Source: Vitis vinifera (Eukaryota > Streptophyta > Magnoliopsida > Vitales > Vitaceae). From it: a DNA stretch of 64,000 bases. The notes under the pieces are model-generated. The model saw only the letters and a list, made by a program, of their open reading frames with translations, was not told where the DNA came from and did not search any database. Of the stretch, positions 46,831-59,244 are shown in pieces; position 1 is the first letter of the stretch, and each line of letters begins with the position of its first letter. The stretch covers positions 16,787,001 through 16,851,000 of the forward strand of contig NC_081815.1 in the NCBI RefSeq assembly GCF_030704535.1, given 5' to 3'. The position numbers and the translations under genes were made by a program.

Positions 46831-48611
46831 TGATTTCAGTAGTTTGATTAAGAAAAAAAGCGGAAAACTTAAATCCTTTTTTTTGTGAACATATTATATT
46901 TTTGTGAAAAAAATATACAATTGATCGATTCATTTATTTAATTGTGAACATATTATATTTTTTATTTTATTATTAAAATAACTAATAGGAAAAATAAAAA
47001 AGAATAATTAATAAATAAAATTTAATTCTTTTTATTATTTTCATACAAAAATATAGTATTAAACAAGGTATTCAATTTTCCTTTTTAAAAATAATTTTCT
47101 TTTTTTTAATTAAACATATTTTAAAAAGAGACAATATAGAAAATAAAAATTATTTTTAAAAATAAAAGAAGTAAAAACTAAAAAAATATTTTAAAACCAA
47201 ACTCAAACATAATATATATACAATTTTTTACTACTGTTTTCATTTCAAATTGGTAAATATACCATTCAACCCTTTTATATGGGAAATATTCAATCTTTAT
47301 TATACTATGTATTAACATAATTCATTTCTAAATATGAAAATATTTTAATTGAATATTTAAAATAAAAACTCTTCATCCATCATCTTTCTCTCTTTCTTTT
47401 TATTTTTTTATTTTTTATTTCAATAAATTTTCAATTAAGTCAAATTATTAAGAAAATTATTTAATAAAAAAATTTGCAACATTTCATATAACTTATTACC
47501 AAAAGTCTATGTTCAAAAAATTATTAAAATAAAAAAGGAAGAAGATTTAAAAAATAATATTTTTTTATTTTATAATAGTAAAAAAATAAACTTTAAAATA
47601 CTTTTTTAGTATAAAAGAAAAAAAGAGTAAATATATTTATTTTAAATAGTGTTTTAATCATTAAATTATTTACTTCTAAAATGTAAAAGATAATTTTAAT
47701 TCATTTAAAAAGAATTTTCCAAAATAGTTTTTGAATCATTAATATAATTTTTGTTTAGAAAATAATGCTAATTTTTCAATTATTTTTAAAAGAGTTTAAA
47801 AAAACAATAAAAAAATTTAAATAATGGAGAATTTTATGGAAGTGATATATAAAAAGTGGTGGTATAAAGACAAAAATGATGGGTGTAAATCAAAAGGGTA
47901 TTTTTGTCTATTCCTATCTCATATCATTTTAATCAATTATGGGTGTTTGAAGGACTTTTCATTAATTATCAAAGCTGTCTAAAGCCCAATTCTCCCATTA
48001 AACAATTCTCTTTAAATGCATTTTTCATCAAAAGTGCTACAAATAAAAATGCATGAATCAAACTCACTACCAAACGCTTTTAACTCTTCTTAAAAGTGTT
48101 ATTAAGGTAAACATCCAAAACTAAAACATTTTAGTTAGAATCATTTCCAAACGAACTCTAAGAATCTATTTCACAATACTTTTAAAAAACACTCTTAGTA
48201 TAAAAAGCATTTAAAAAAAAAATAAAGCGTTAGTTATGATTCAAAAAGCACTTTTAAAAAGTTAAAAAAATCACATACAATGTTTTCTAAAGAAACAATT
48301 ATAAGTCATTATTTTAAAAACATTTTTACAAAAAAGAATTCCATTAAAAGCAATTCCAATAGAAATAATCTAGAGCTCTAAATATAGTTAATTCTATCAA
48401 TTTCTAAATTTCCGTTTGAGTGATATTCTTGTAAAAACATTATTAGCATAACATTTCTTCTATCAAAATCACGTTTATGAAAAATCATTTAGTATTTGGA
48501 TATAAGAAAAAAATTATCTTAAAAATGTTTTTGATGATGGGATATATAATAAATAAATAAATAAATTTTGAAACTTTGATAAATATTTTGTAATAAAAAT
48601 ACTTTTAACTC
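46831..48611. other. AT-rich intergenic DNA with one small MITE-like element
   Basis: No gene was recognised. Very high A/T with long homopolymer runs; the element at 47823-47995 is listed separately. Confidence 0.55.
47823..47995. mobile_element. small MITE-like element with GGAGAATT inverted ends
   Basis: About 170 bp. The left end TGGAGAATTTTATGG and the right end AAGCCCAATTCTCCCA are inverted copies over about 9 bases. The ends resemble the first bases of the satellite monomers (GGGAGAATTGTG), and its interior contains a gggtatttttgtc word. No coding content. Confidence 0.45.
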
Positions 48612-48870
48612 TTAGGTTATGCTTGGTTTTCGAAAAATTTGACGAAATATGAAAAAATAAAAATGAATTATTTTAATAAATTATTTTTATTTACTACTTC
48701 AAACTTATTTTACTTATTTTAATTTAATAGTATAAAAAATAAATAATTTAAAAATACACAAGTTTCTAAATAATTTTAATTATATTTTATTTTATTTAAC
48801 ATTTTTCATAATATAATCAAACAATTTTTTTTTCTTTTCATAATATTTTTGAGGAATCAAACACAACCTT
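48612..48870. mobile_element. MITE-like element, GTTTGGTT family (copy 9)
   Basis: About 260 bp from AGGTTATGCTTGGTTTTC to GAATCAAACACAACCTT, an inverted match with the left end. No ORF. Confidence 0.6.
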
Positions 48871-49805
48871 ACACAATGTTTCTAATCTTTTCAAAATAAG
48901 TATAAGACATTCCATGACCTATTTGGTAGCATTTTGAAAAACAATTTTTGAATATAATTTTTAAAAATGATTCTCAATCATTTTTAAGAATAAAATTGTG
49001 TTTTAAGAAAACAATTTTTATTCTTTTACTTATTCTCTTGGAAAGTACTGTTTACTTAGCTATAATACGAAAAATATTCGAACTATTATCCATATTTTCA
49101 ATTATTTCTAAAAATATTTTACAAAAATACTTCAAATTTGTTTTAAAAAATAACCTTCACAGTATATATATATCCAATAAAAATTTTACGAAAAAGTATA
49201 TTTTAAATTAAAAAAGAAAACGACCTTATTTTGGGGGCATTAATTAAGTGTCCATCTGTTGGAGAACCAAAATTGTCCTATTCTGCTGTCATGGTCCTTC
49301 AGAATTTAATTCACAAACTTTTCATTAATCACCTTGACAAGAAGTTGATATTTTAAGAGATTTGGGAAATTATTTTTTTATTTTTTTGATTTATTTATTA
49401 GAATAATTCTACTAAAAAATTAAGAATTTTAAGATGAAGAATAGTATAAAAATATATTTTGTGATTTTACAAATATTTATAATAATTTTCCAAATTCATA
49501 ATTAATTCAAAATTTTTTAGTTACAAGTATTTTGGGAATTAAAAATATTAATTTATTTAACAAAATAATCTATGGTACCCTGTCTGCATCCTTGCAATCA
49601 TTTTCATACAACTAAAGGAAAATTTAGGAAAGAATATTGATTCCTTTCACAACTCCATCATTTTCTAGTGGCCAATTTTTTTTATGAATGCTTATAACCA
49701 CTTTTTAGTGATAAAATAAATATAGTACTGAGCTAAGAGGTAGATTGATGGATTTCATTTTCTAATTCATCCCCTTTACTGTTTTTATCTTTCCTCAAGA
49801 GTCCA
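48871..49805. other. intergenic, no gene seen
   Basis: AT-rich; an 87-codon open frame (48948-49211) is of low complexity (Ile, Leu, Phe, Lys) and is not considered a gene. Confidence 0.55.
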
Positions 49806-49985
49806 AGACACTGCTCAGAGGGTGAAGCAGAAGGATAAGCATACATTCCTTTTATGGACTTGATAGTCTCCTACACTACTTGAAAGACACTGCTCAGAGG
49901 GTGAAGGAGAAGGATAAGCATACATTCCCTTTATGGACTTAATAGTCTCCTGCACACTCTTATCTGTACTTGAAAGACACTACTC
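49806..49985 (+). repeat. 79 bp direct repeat, two copies
   Basis: The stretch beginning agacactgctcagagggtga at 49806 is repeated with few changes at 49885; both run to ttatggactt.atagtctcct. A third partial start (gaaagacact) is at 49971. Downstream flank of the thioredoxin-fold gene. Confidence 0.9.
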
Positions 49986-50622
49986 CACCATTCGGCTGTC
50001 AATCATAAAAGCGCCCCCACCTCCCCCCCACCCTTTCAATTTATTTCTTTTTTTTTGGGTCTTGGATTTGAGCTACTACTCCCCCCTTGTACCACCTAAA
50101 TTCAGAGGATTCAACAATGGCGGCATCTCTCTCATCATAAAAGCTTCAATCAAGACAGGTGAAAGGGACCATCACCAGCTTAAGGGTTTCAACTACTAGT
50201 CAAGATTAGAGTTAAGTAACAGACATCATCAACATATATCGATTTAGAGGGATCCCCAAGTTTGATGTTTTATCAAGTATTTGACTAGTATTAGTATGTT
50301 TCTAACTGTAAAGGCCATCTATTAAACTTCAAGTTTCCATTCACTTCCAACATTTTGGTCTTTCTATTAAATGAGTATATATAAAATTCACTGGCAATGG
50401 CTAAACATTAGCTCCTGAAACCATATAAAATAAACAGGACCAGAAAAGAATCACATAGAGAGTCTGACAAATTTTGCAATCTCAAAACAGCTTGGATTTT
50501 CCAATTTCATAAGAGAGTGATAATTTCTATGGCATAACCAAGTTACAAAAAAGTCCGGTTCTTATATCAGATGAACAACAAAAATGAACGAACTCATTCC
50601 TCACCAGAATCCTTCCCAACAA
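49986..50622. other. 3' flank of the thioredoxin-fold gene
   Basis: 50300-50622 probably contains the 3' untranslated region of the minus-strand gene. A C-rich tract lies at 50010-50033. No other feature. Confidence 0.5.
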
Positions 50623-53174
50623 TTACTTTATTCCATGGCGCTTGAAAAATTCTCTAAATCCATATGCACTAAGGTCATAAGTGAACTGCAATTGCAAAGA
50701 AGAAAAGTAAAAAAACTAATCAGACATTATTCATATTGAAAAACAAAACACAATATTTCAATAGAATTCATTTGATATAATTTATGACTTCCTGCAATTC
50801 AAGCTACTACTGTACTGTAGTAGCAAGTATGCTAAGGACTTCTCATTTAACTTTTGGAGCCAAAAGTCTAAGTAGGTTTTCGGTTTCACACCGCAGGAAA
50901 TTAATTGCAAACTGCTAACCACACAATGTCTGCCTAAGAAGATTGACAAAGAAAGAGGAAGTTTGAGAGAAGACACCAGTTCAGTACACCCAAACTAAGT
51001 CTCTACAGTATTCTTTTTACTTCCAATAATTGAAGATGCCACTCGCTAGGACATGGTAAAACATAGGAATAGGTGTGACATATCCATGGACGCTTTGAGG
51101 CAGATAGACATTATCATATCACCAACTGATGCCAATGGATTTTTAGGTGTGGCATAGTCAGGCTTAATACTGAATGCCATTAACTATGACAAAGACTGGC
51201 CATACACAATTGTGTGCTTGAACATTCATACTCCATGTTTAAGACCCCAAAAGACTACTTTGTAAACATGCTCTGGATTGTGATAGTAAAGAGTGTAACT
51301 CGTAACAAACACCATTTCAGTTGATATATTAATTCGAAACAAGCTCATGGACTTACAGGTAAAACTTTCACAGAGTACTTTGTAATATTAGGATCAGCCA
51401 CCCTTCCTTGGTTAGAAGCCTGCAACATTAGAGGGAGGATAAACTCGCATCATAGTAATGCTAAAATAGCAGATTTATTTACTGAAGCATAAGAAGAAAT
51501 GGGATAGTTTCTGTTGGCGCTTTCACCATTTTCAAATGACAGGGAAAGTAGATGCTGGATTTTTACCAAGACCTAACTTGTGTACTCCAAAGGCCAATTT
51601 AATGACGACAGAGGCATTTGTACAATGAGAACAAGACAAGAATGAATGAAATATAAGAAAATAAGAGTTAAACCTACCTGTTCAGGACTATGAAATATTT
51701 CAATGAATGGATATTCTTTCCGCTGCCTCGTTATACAGAAGCCAGGATATTTTGGACATTCAACCTGAAAATCACCAATACAAGAACCAAAAATAGGAGG
51801 AACAAAATGTCAAGGATGCAAAGGTGAAGTTGAGAAGCTACCAATTTAAAGTGTCAGGTTTTCCATAGCACTGGAAATATTGCTTCATAAAGAAAATATT
51901 AAAAGGAAAAATGACTGGCTTGAATGTGGAAACCGAAAATCACACATCATATGTCTTCTTCATAGACATGTCCTTTAAATGCATGACACTAGTATCCAAA
52001 AATGGGATTCTAGGGTAGGGTTGTTAAGTAAAAATATATTTTACAATAGTATCGTTTTGACAGGATAGGATCCCAAGAAGTATGAGAACTATAATTCATC
52101 CATACACAAAGCACTTACTCGCATAAATTTTACTTGTGGATAAAACTCTACTGCAGCTTCCTCCAATACTTTGTCAAGATTATTTGTGTAATTACACCTA
52201 CATTTCCAAAATGTTTAGATAGACCTAAAGAATCAGATGGAGATTGTTCCCAGAAGAAAATAAAAAGAGAATAATCGACTCAAAGTCACCTTATGGTGAA
52301 TGCAACAACCACAGGGTGACCTTCATGAAGGAGCTGGACAAACTGGCGTTCAGAGGTAAAATGAATAACCCGTGATGGTCCAAGATCCTTTGGATAACCA
52401 GTGTAGTACCTTCAATTTTCCAAAACAACATTGTTAAATGAGAGACAAGAGTTTCTCCCATGATAAACTACAACAAATTTGATCAGATAGAGCACCAGAA
52501 AGAAAATCCCAATCTAAGAAGTGTGTGCATCTCTCTCATAATCTAGTATTCTATTTTAAAACCTTCATATACATTTGCACATATTATAATCAGCAATTGT
52601 GGAAAATAAAAAACCTATTGCCTTTGTGGCCTAACCACACATATGACACAAATTGTATTAAAATTTTATGAATCCCAGAAACCTATTAAAGTTCAGAAAT
52701 TTAGCAAACTAAAAGTATGCATAGATGATTTAACCAGCATGAGGAACAAACAGTAAACAGAGAGTTCAAAACTTAAATCTAACAATACCAAAAGATAGAA
52801 TTGAAAAACATGATGAGTAGTGCAAAAGAACCTTCCTTGATATAGAAGAATCACTGAACATGCTATACAAGTTATCTCAACATGACAGAATATCATTCCA
52901 AGGGATGAAAAATGAAATAAACAACAGATTTTAGAAAATCAATGTATCGTGTACAAGCATTTTAGCAAGAAGACGAGACCTGTATAAAAGTTAATTGCTA
53001 ATACTGATAATAAAACTTTCACGTATATATGGGAGACAAACTTTATGAAAACTGTGAAAATAAAAATGTCACTCATACTTGCATTTTGCTCGGAGTTGTC
53101 TGATCATTCCATCAAAAAATGATGGCTCCCCCATCCGATATGGCTGTAAAACCAACCCCAAATTTTCAATTATC
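50623..53174 (-). CDS. thioredoxin-fold protein without CxxC centre, six visible coding exons
   Basis: Coding exons (minus strand): 53174-53079, 52409-52290, 52197-52119, 51764-51678, 51419-51357, 50685-50623 (TAA at 50625-50623). All have GT/AG borders and their phases agree, giving about 168 residues. The protein begins IIENLGLVLQPYRMGEP, continues YYTGYPKDLGPSRVIHF, then a thioredoxin-like core: strand VVVAFTIR, a helix LDKVLEEAAVEF, strand VKFMRVECPKYPGFC, EYPFIEIF, and ends in YDLSAYGFREFFKRHGIK. Where thioredoxins have CxxC, it reads RCNY, so a redox role is unlikely; a structural or binding role fits better. I know of conserved plant proteins of this form but no assigned function. The frame enters exon 53174 in phase 2, so a short upstream coding exon may be missing; otherwise Met at 53134 gives 155 residues. 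Confidence 0.85.
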
Positions 53175-55433
53175 CTGCAAGCAATATTATTAAAAGTATT
53201 ATCAAAGGCACAACCAGTACATGAAAGTTTTGAAGGAATAACAATGAAACACTTATATTATACATGCCACTATGTTTCCCATCCAGTAAGGCATAAAGTA
53301 AATACTCATTTTGTTCTTATTGAAGAACAACACCACACTCTTTCATGTTGTCCAAGCTAACAGTACCAAGGCTATATTGGTTTAATCAAGTTACATGACT
53401 AGCCTACATAAAAAGTCATAATACAATTTCAGAAAGTTAGGAATTTAATAAGGTGAACTAACTTCCCAGAAGTGACATTTTCCAAATTCAGATGATAACA
53501 ATACTGTACTGACAAAAGGATCCCTGTGGATACAGAACCTGCACCCACCTTATTTTACCTCTCCAAAGAGGGGACACACTTGATGCCTTGCCCAATGCTT
53601 GAAAATGAAAATTTTCAGATTTACATAAAGAAATATGCAGCAACACACTTCAAAAGAACATACCGTGTAGAAGCATAAATAAATACCCTTAGCAATCAAG
53701 TAAATAACAGAGAGAACCCAGATAACAGGATGATTTAATATAAGATCATTTGAACCTTCATGCCTTCTGGGAAAAAATTTTAGGAACAGAAAAAGGAAAT
53801 GTCCGAATAGCACAATTAAAGTTAGAATTCATCCAATCAAATTAAAATTATGTTGACCTAGCCAACCAAGTGAAGTCCACTATCACCCTTCTGCTATTCT
53901 CAGAGAATGTGTAAGACACAAGTGAAAGGAGCAGGCAAACAAAGAGGCCACATTCAGTTGAATGGTTTCCAGAATTCCCATCCTGCACTTGAATACTTTA
54001 ACAGTTAGAGAGTGGGAAGGCCTTCCCATTCCCAATTTCCCATTTCAATCTCTTTGGAAAAGATAAGACCAAATAGAAAAAGAAAATAAAAAGAAAAAGC
54101 AAAAAAAAAAACCATTCCCTATAACAATTCTATTCACCATTTCCTCCAGTTTCTCAGCAACAAAATGCAAAATCTAGGCCAGTTTGGCAGTGGAAATAAA
54201 ACCTGTTAAAACAGAAAAAATAACAACCTGAAAATATATGTTTGGAAACATGATTCTAACAACCGTTTTAAAAAACATTTCCTAGATACAGGTTAATTTA
54301 GAAAACACTAAAATATTGTTTTCCATGTTTTAAAAAATGGAGACACCTAGACAATTGAAAAAAATACAAGCACTACAGTCATCACTGTTTTCATTTTCCA
54401 AAATGAAAGAATTTTCTGAAAAAAATAAAAAATAAAAACCAATTTCTAATTTCCTCTACAAGAGGGGATGCTATTGGAAACAATACAGATCATTTCCACT
54501 TTATTGCCTCCACTTTCATGAAAAACAAACAAAATGTGTCTCTTCTCAATTACAAAACAGTAAAAAAAATTTTAAAAAATTATGAAATTTAGAAACTTTT
54601 AAATAAATAAATAATCTCTTCATTGTTTTTCACTTTGGCTCATTCAAATTTTAATTTTTTTAAAATAATAATAATAATAATAATACAAAGTTGTTATCTA
54701 ATTTCCCTAGCCACCATTGTGTTAAAATCCACAAAACCATCCAAATTTTCCATTCCCATAATTGGGCTAAATATCCACAAAACGTCTGATTTCGATTTAA
54801 ATCACATAATAACATTACTGTATCTTCTTCTAGTCAAGAAAATTTAATGCATATAACCACAATGATCTATCCATCAAGCAACACACTCACCAAATATAAA
54901 ACCCCAAAAATTAAAACCCTAAATCAGAATACAGATGATTAATAAGAGTAAATAAGTAAAGGCTAAATGATTTCTTTGTTGACTTGGAATGCCAATGACC
55001 GACCCAGTGCCTCCATTACTCAATTATCCATCAAATGAGTAATAAAAGTAAAGGCTAAACAATTTCCTCGACCCAGTTCTCAATCACTCAATTATCTCAA
55101 GCTGTCTTAGGAGTTGCAGTGATTGTAAAATTGCGTTTGAGTTGATTATTGCGGAAATTAAATGTGATGGGAGAATTCTAGAGAGATAATGTGAAAGGTG
55201 ATTAAGGTATGCTAGAGGAATAGAAGGATGTAGAAAATCTAGAAGGGGGTAAATCTTCAAAATTGAAATAGAGTTCCTCCAATTTCAACACAATCAAAGT
55301 TACCAAACAACCAAAAAAACCATGGAACAAATTAAAAAATAAAAATAAAACCCACAATTTCCTCCTCGATTTTCGGCATTATCTAAGAACCCAATGGAAT
55401 AGTCTTTCAGTGTTTCATAATCCTGAATTATAC
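53175..55433 (-). other. first large intron region of the thioredoxin-fold gene
   Basis: It lies between the likely leader exon (55514-55434) and the first visible coding exon. A small missing start exon may be hidden in it. Its other content is AT-rich with short unassigned repeats and (at 54667-54684) an (ATA)n run. No other gene is recognised. Confidence 0.5.
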
Positions 55434-55690
55434 CTGAAACTAAATAAAATTTCAGCTTTTTATTGTGTTCATAAAATTCATCCTCAACATCCAATCCCCA
55501 ATTTACCCTGAATCCTGTAAGTACAATTATCAACCACAAAAAATGAAATGCATATAGATACATAAACGAGCAGTGCATTTAAACCTACCGGAAGAATAAG
55601 AAGATTCAGCTCCTAAATCGCCTACTTCAAAACCCTAATTCTCAAAACACCATCGGAGCGAGAGAAGAAGTTTCGCGCCCCTCCCTGTAC
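55434..55690 (-). promoter_or_regulatory. leader exons and transcription start region of the thioredoxin-fold gene
   Basis: On the minus strand a GC-richer stretch (55690-55590) with agaagaagttt and ttcttccg ends at a GTAGGT donor (55588). It is followed by an exon 55514-55434 flanked by TTACAG and GTATAA. No reading frame joins both to the first visible coding exon with a Met and without a stop, so these look like untranslated leader. Short upstream ATGs occur in the second leader exon. Confidence 0.5.
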
Positions 55691-55699
55691 CTTATACAA

Positions 55700-56512
55700 A
55701 ACCTTTTAACTGTAATAGGTTCAAAAATAAAATAAAATAAAACAAAAAAAAATGATGAAGAAAATAATTTTTATGAAAATTTTGGGGGAAATAAATAAAT
55801 ATGATTAAAATTAATTAAAATTTTAAATATTTTAAAATTATTTAATTTTAATGTAAAAAGTCAAAAATGGAATGTATTTAAAATAACATATAAAACAATT
55901 AATTAACTTTAAATTAAATTTTTTATTACTTATTATTTATTTATTTTATCTTTTTTTCTTTGCATTTTTTTTTAATAATTTTTCTTCAAACTACACGTAG
56001 GCTTAACAATAGAAATGTGAAAATGTTTCAAAGTGGAAAAGGAAAAAAATACAGGTAATGTAAGGAAATGTAAATTATTAACATAAGCTTAAAATAAAAA
56101 TTAGTAAACCTATTTTTTTCCAAAAAACAAAAAAAAAGTTTGAAATTACAAAAGATGAAAAGCTACATTACCCGAAACCTGTACTAAATGTATGAAATAT
56201 TTGTACTAAATATACAAGACTTGTTGCATATTGTAAATATATTTAGATTTTTTTTTTTTATAGCACATAAATATTATTTACTCATACTTATAAATGTCAA
56301 ATATATTTTTTTTTATATTTTTACATATATACAAGACATTTGTACTAAATATATAAAGTATTTGTATTAGTTATATCAGGTTGTACAAGTCTACTTATTA
56401 TGGATATATTTACGTGTTTTTATGGATGTTAAAAAAAATATGAAAATGTTTTATATATTTAGTATAATTGTTTTGTATATGTGTAAATGTATAAAAAAGA
56501 ATTATATTTGAC

Positions 56513-56552
<40 letters not shown>

Positions 56553-58470
56553 ATTGAATGTTAAATTAATGAAAAAATAAATTAAGGTAAACATGTGTTA
56601 TATAGTTGTTATTTAATTAAATTTCAAAATTAAAAAATTATGAAATTTAAAATAAATAATAATAATAATACTAGAACGTTAAATTAATGAAAAATAACTT
56701 AAGATAGATAGTTGTTATTTAATTACATTTCAAAAATAAAAAATTCAAAATAAAATAATAATAATGGAAAGTTAAATTAATATAAACATGTCTTATACAA
56801 AATGAATTTCAATTCCAGCTAATTCTTCTATCGGATTTAAATTCTTAGCATGACAAGTTTAGATTGAAATGAAATTTCGATGTCAAAATAAAGTGAATTT
56901 CAATGTTGAAATGCAATACTCCATTTTGAAATGTTTTCAACTTACCCGTTCGAAATGCACCGCTCTAATTCAAGATTTGGTACTTTTTGGCACCCCTCCA
57001 ACCCAAGATGGGATTCAAAAGTTGTATTTTTATTTATTTATAACTATTTTAAAGTGATTATTATGATATATGCAGTCAATAGGAGCTTGCCAATTGAAAG
57101 TGTACATGTGAGGTTAAAAGGCTCCTTTTTGGGGCAAAACATGAAAGTTAGGGTTAGGTCAAAGGGGAAATAATTAGTGAAATCAAATTTAATATTAGAT
57201 TGAATGAAAGGTTAAGGAAATGATACTAGGATCCAAATACGTTTTAAGGTTAATTTGACTTAAGAGATGGTATAATCACATAATTCTTTATACTAAGGAT
57301 TTTTTACGGTTCTTGATCTATAGTTATCTAAGGTATTGTCATTGTTATATACCTTAAGGAAAATCTACATATAGTAAGCTTAAAAAATTCTAGACCTAAA
57401 TTTAGATTTTATATCAATCCGTTCATCTATTAGGTAAATCAAAATGTAATAAAATATTAAAAGTTAGGATATGATACAACTCTAAGATATGAAACTCAGG
57501 TTAAACTCGTCAAATCATGTGTTTTGATTACTTTGTGATTAAATAAATTTTAAACCCTTGTTTCGCCTAAAGCCCTAACCTTGGAGCTAGATTATGAAAC
57601 CTCCAAATCCTGATTATTTGAATAAAAAAAATTATTTAATTCTTGCATTTTGATGTCAAGTTATTCATTAGATTCAATTCATTCTCACCATATTTTTCTT
57701 AGTTTAAAGAACTTGGTAAAAGCAAATCCTTTAACCTAGTTTGACAAAATATATAGGTCAATTCCTAAAGACAATTCCCAAAGCACGCTAAAAGTCGTAG
57801 TAACTCTTTCTTTCTTTTTTTTTTTTCTTTTTTTTAGTCAGAATTGGTACAAGTCTACAAAAGGAAGACAAGAGTAAACAGAAATGTTGAAAATTAGGTT
57901 ATAGTTTGAAACATCGTTTCGACGATGGAAAACATTTTCACCAATAATCATACTCAAATCCATAGTATACTTCTCCATTGCAGTGTCTCTTAATTTGGGT
58001 TTAATATAGTTCGAACAAATTACAAGTTAATGTTTTATGTATACGATTACTTGTTTCCATGTACAAGTTAAATTTAGGTTGATTTATGGATTACAAGTTC
58101 AACATTGATTACTAGTGTATATAAGTTGATTGTTTTCGCATCAAGGTTAAATTTAAATTGATTTGAACAAATTAGAGGTTGAATGTTAATTGTTCGAGTA
58201 TAAAGCATGTTATTTTATATATAGCGGATTGTGTTTTATGTTGAATAAAACTCATCCAATTTTTATACCAAACTCGTCTTTTGAAAAGATATTCTATTTT
58301 TACTTTGAACTCTTTGAACCAATAGTTTTATTTTTACACTAAACTCAGAATCCAGAAAGATGAGTTCTACCCAAATTTCAGAAGACCAATTCCATTCTTA
58401 CACTGAACTACAGTAGTTTTTGAATAATTTTGGGTACAACAATATTTTTTTAAAAATTAAAATTGCTCAA
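55700..58470. other. intergenic, AT-rich; no gene recognised
   Basis: Contains an (AT)n microsatellite at 56515-56549, small repeats of tttgtactaaatatacaa type at 56190-56400, and two overlapping open frames of 62 and 80 codons around 56870-57173, the best of which has a short balanced stretch but no family similarity that I recognise. Confidence 0.5.
56515..56549. repeat. (AT)n microsatellite
   Basis: About 34 bases of alternating A and T. Seen directly. Confidence 0.9.
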
Positions 58471-58471
58471 C

Positions 58472-58723
58472 TTATGCAGAAAGCCCTGTTTTGGAGGCAG
58501 CCGTGACCCTTTCTAGAGTGGCTGCAATGCTAACTTCTTTCCCATAGAACACAGAGATGTAGAAAGATCCGTTTGGAAGGGAGAAGCCCCTTTGAGGAGG
58601 AGACATCTCTTCATCAGTATAGAATTTCCAATGCAAAAACATAGAGACAAAAGTGCTGACTATTCTTGAATACGAAAGAGTAGCTAACCACTTCAATTGA
58701 GTTATAGTTAGACGAGAATCCAT
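58472..58723 (-). CDS. small unrecognised ORF (83 residues), possibly a last exon or gene fragment
   Basis: The last 45 residues (from about WKFYTDEEMSPPQRG through LPNGSFYISVFYGKEV to the end) look like real protein: balanced composition, alternating hydrophobic residues and few low-complexity runs, unlike other open frames of the region. The N-terminal 35 residues are less convincing, so the piece may be a terminal exon whose acceptor lies near 58640. No upstream exons were found before the subtilase gene. I do not recognise the family. It may be a pseudogene fragment. Confidence 0.35.
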   Translation of the reverse strand: MDSRLTITQLKWLATLSYSRIVSTFVSMFLHWKFYTDEEMSPPQRGFSLPNGSFYISVFYGKEVSIAATLERVTAASKTGLSA

Positions 58724-59244
58724 ATACCTGGATTTCAGAATTCAATTTTCTCAGCATCCAAACAGAACCCAAAAGGAAAAATGTAAAGGAAAAGCACAAG
58801 ATTATGCAATGTTTTACATCAAAGAGTTTTAAGTCATACAAATTCATGATTTTTTATTTGGAAGGGAAAGATTAGATAGATGGAAAGAGTCAGAAAAATC
58901 TGATTAGTTATTAAAAGAAGAGTCAAAAGTATACAAGATGCAGATGACGACATGCACCACCATCAACTACAACCCATGTAACAGAGATTACTTCATACAA
59001 TGTAATAAAGAGGAATATGAAGCATTCCCTCTGAAATTATACAACAAATTAGGAAAACTTACAACTGGAAGAAACTAACACTTCTCCCTTATATCACTTC
59101 TTTATCTTTACACCTCTTCCATATATAATTATACTTAATATAGAGCTCAAGACAAATATATCTATCTTCATATCTCTTATTACCACGTATTACAAAGAAT
59201 ATGAAAACCATAACATTTAATTTTAGGGGCTAGACCAAACCAAA

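Noticed and set aside
53550..53813. 87-codon open frame in the intron of the thioredoxin-fold gene, with a WARHQVCPLFGE piece followed by a GT
   Set aside because: Considered as a missing start exon, but it has no Met in a frame that would join the next exon in phase 2, and the rest is low complexity.
56869..57173. Overlapping open frames of 62 and 80 codons
   Set aside because: A short balanced patch in AT-rich DNA with no family motif and no splice or promoter support.
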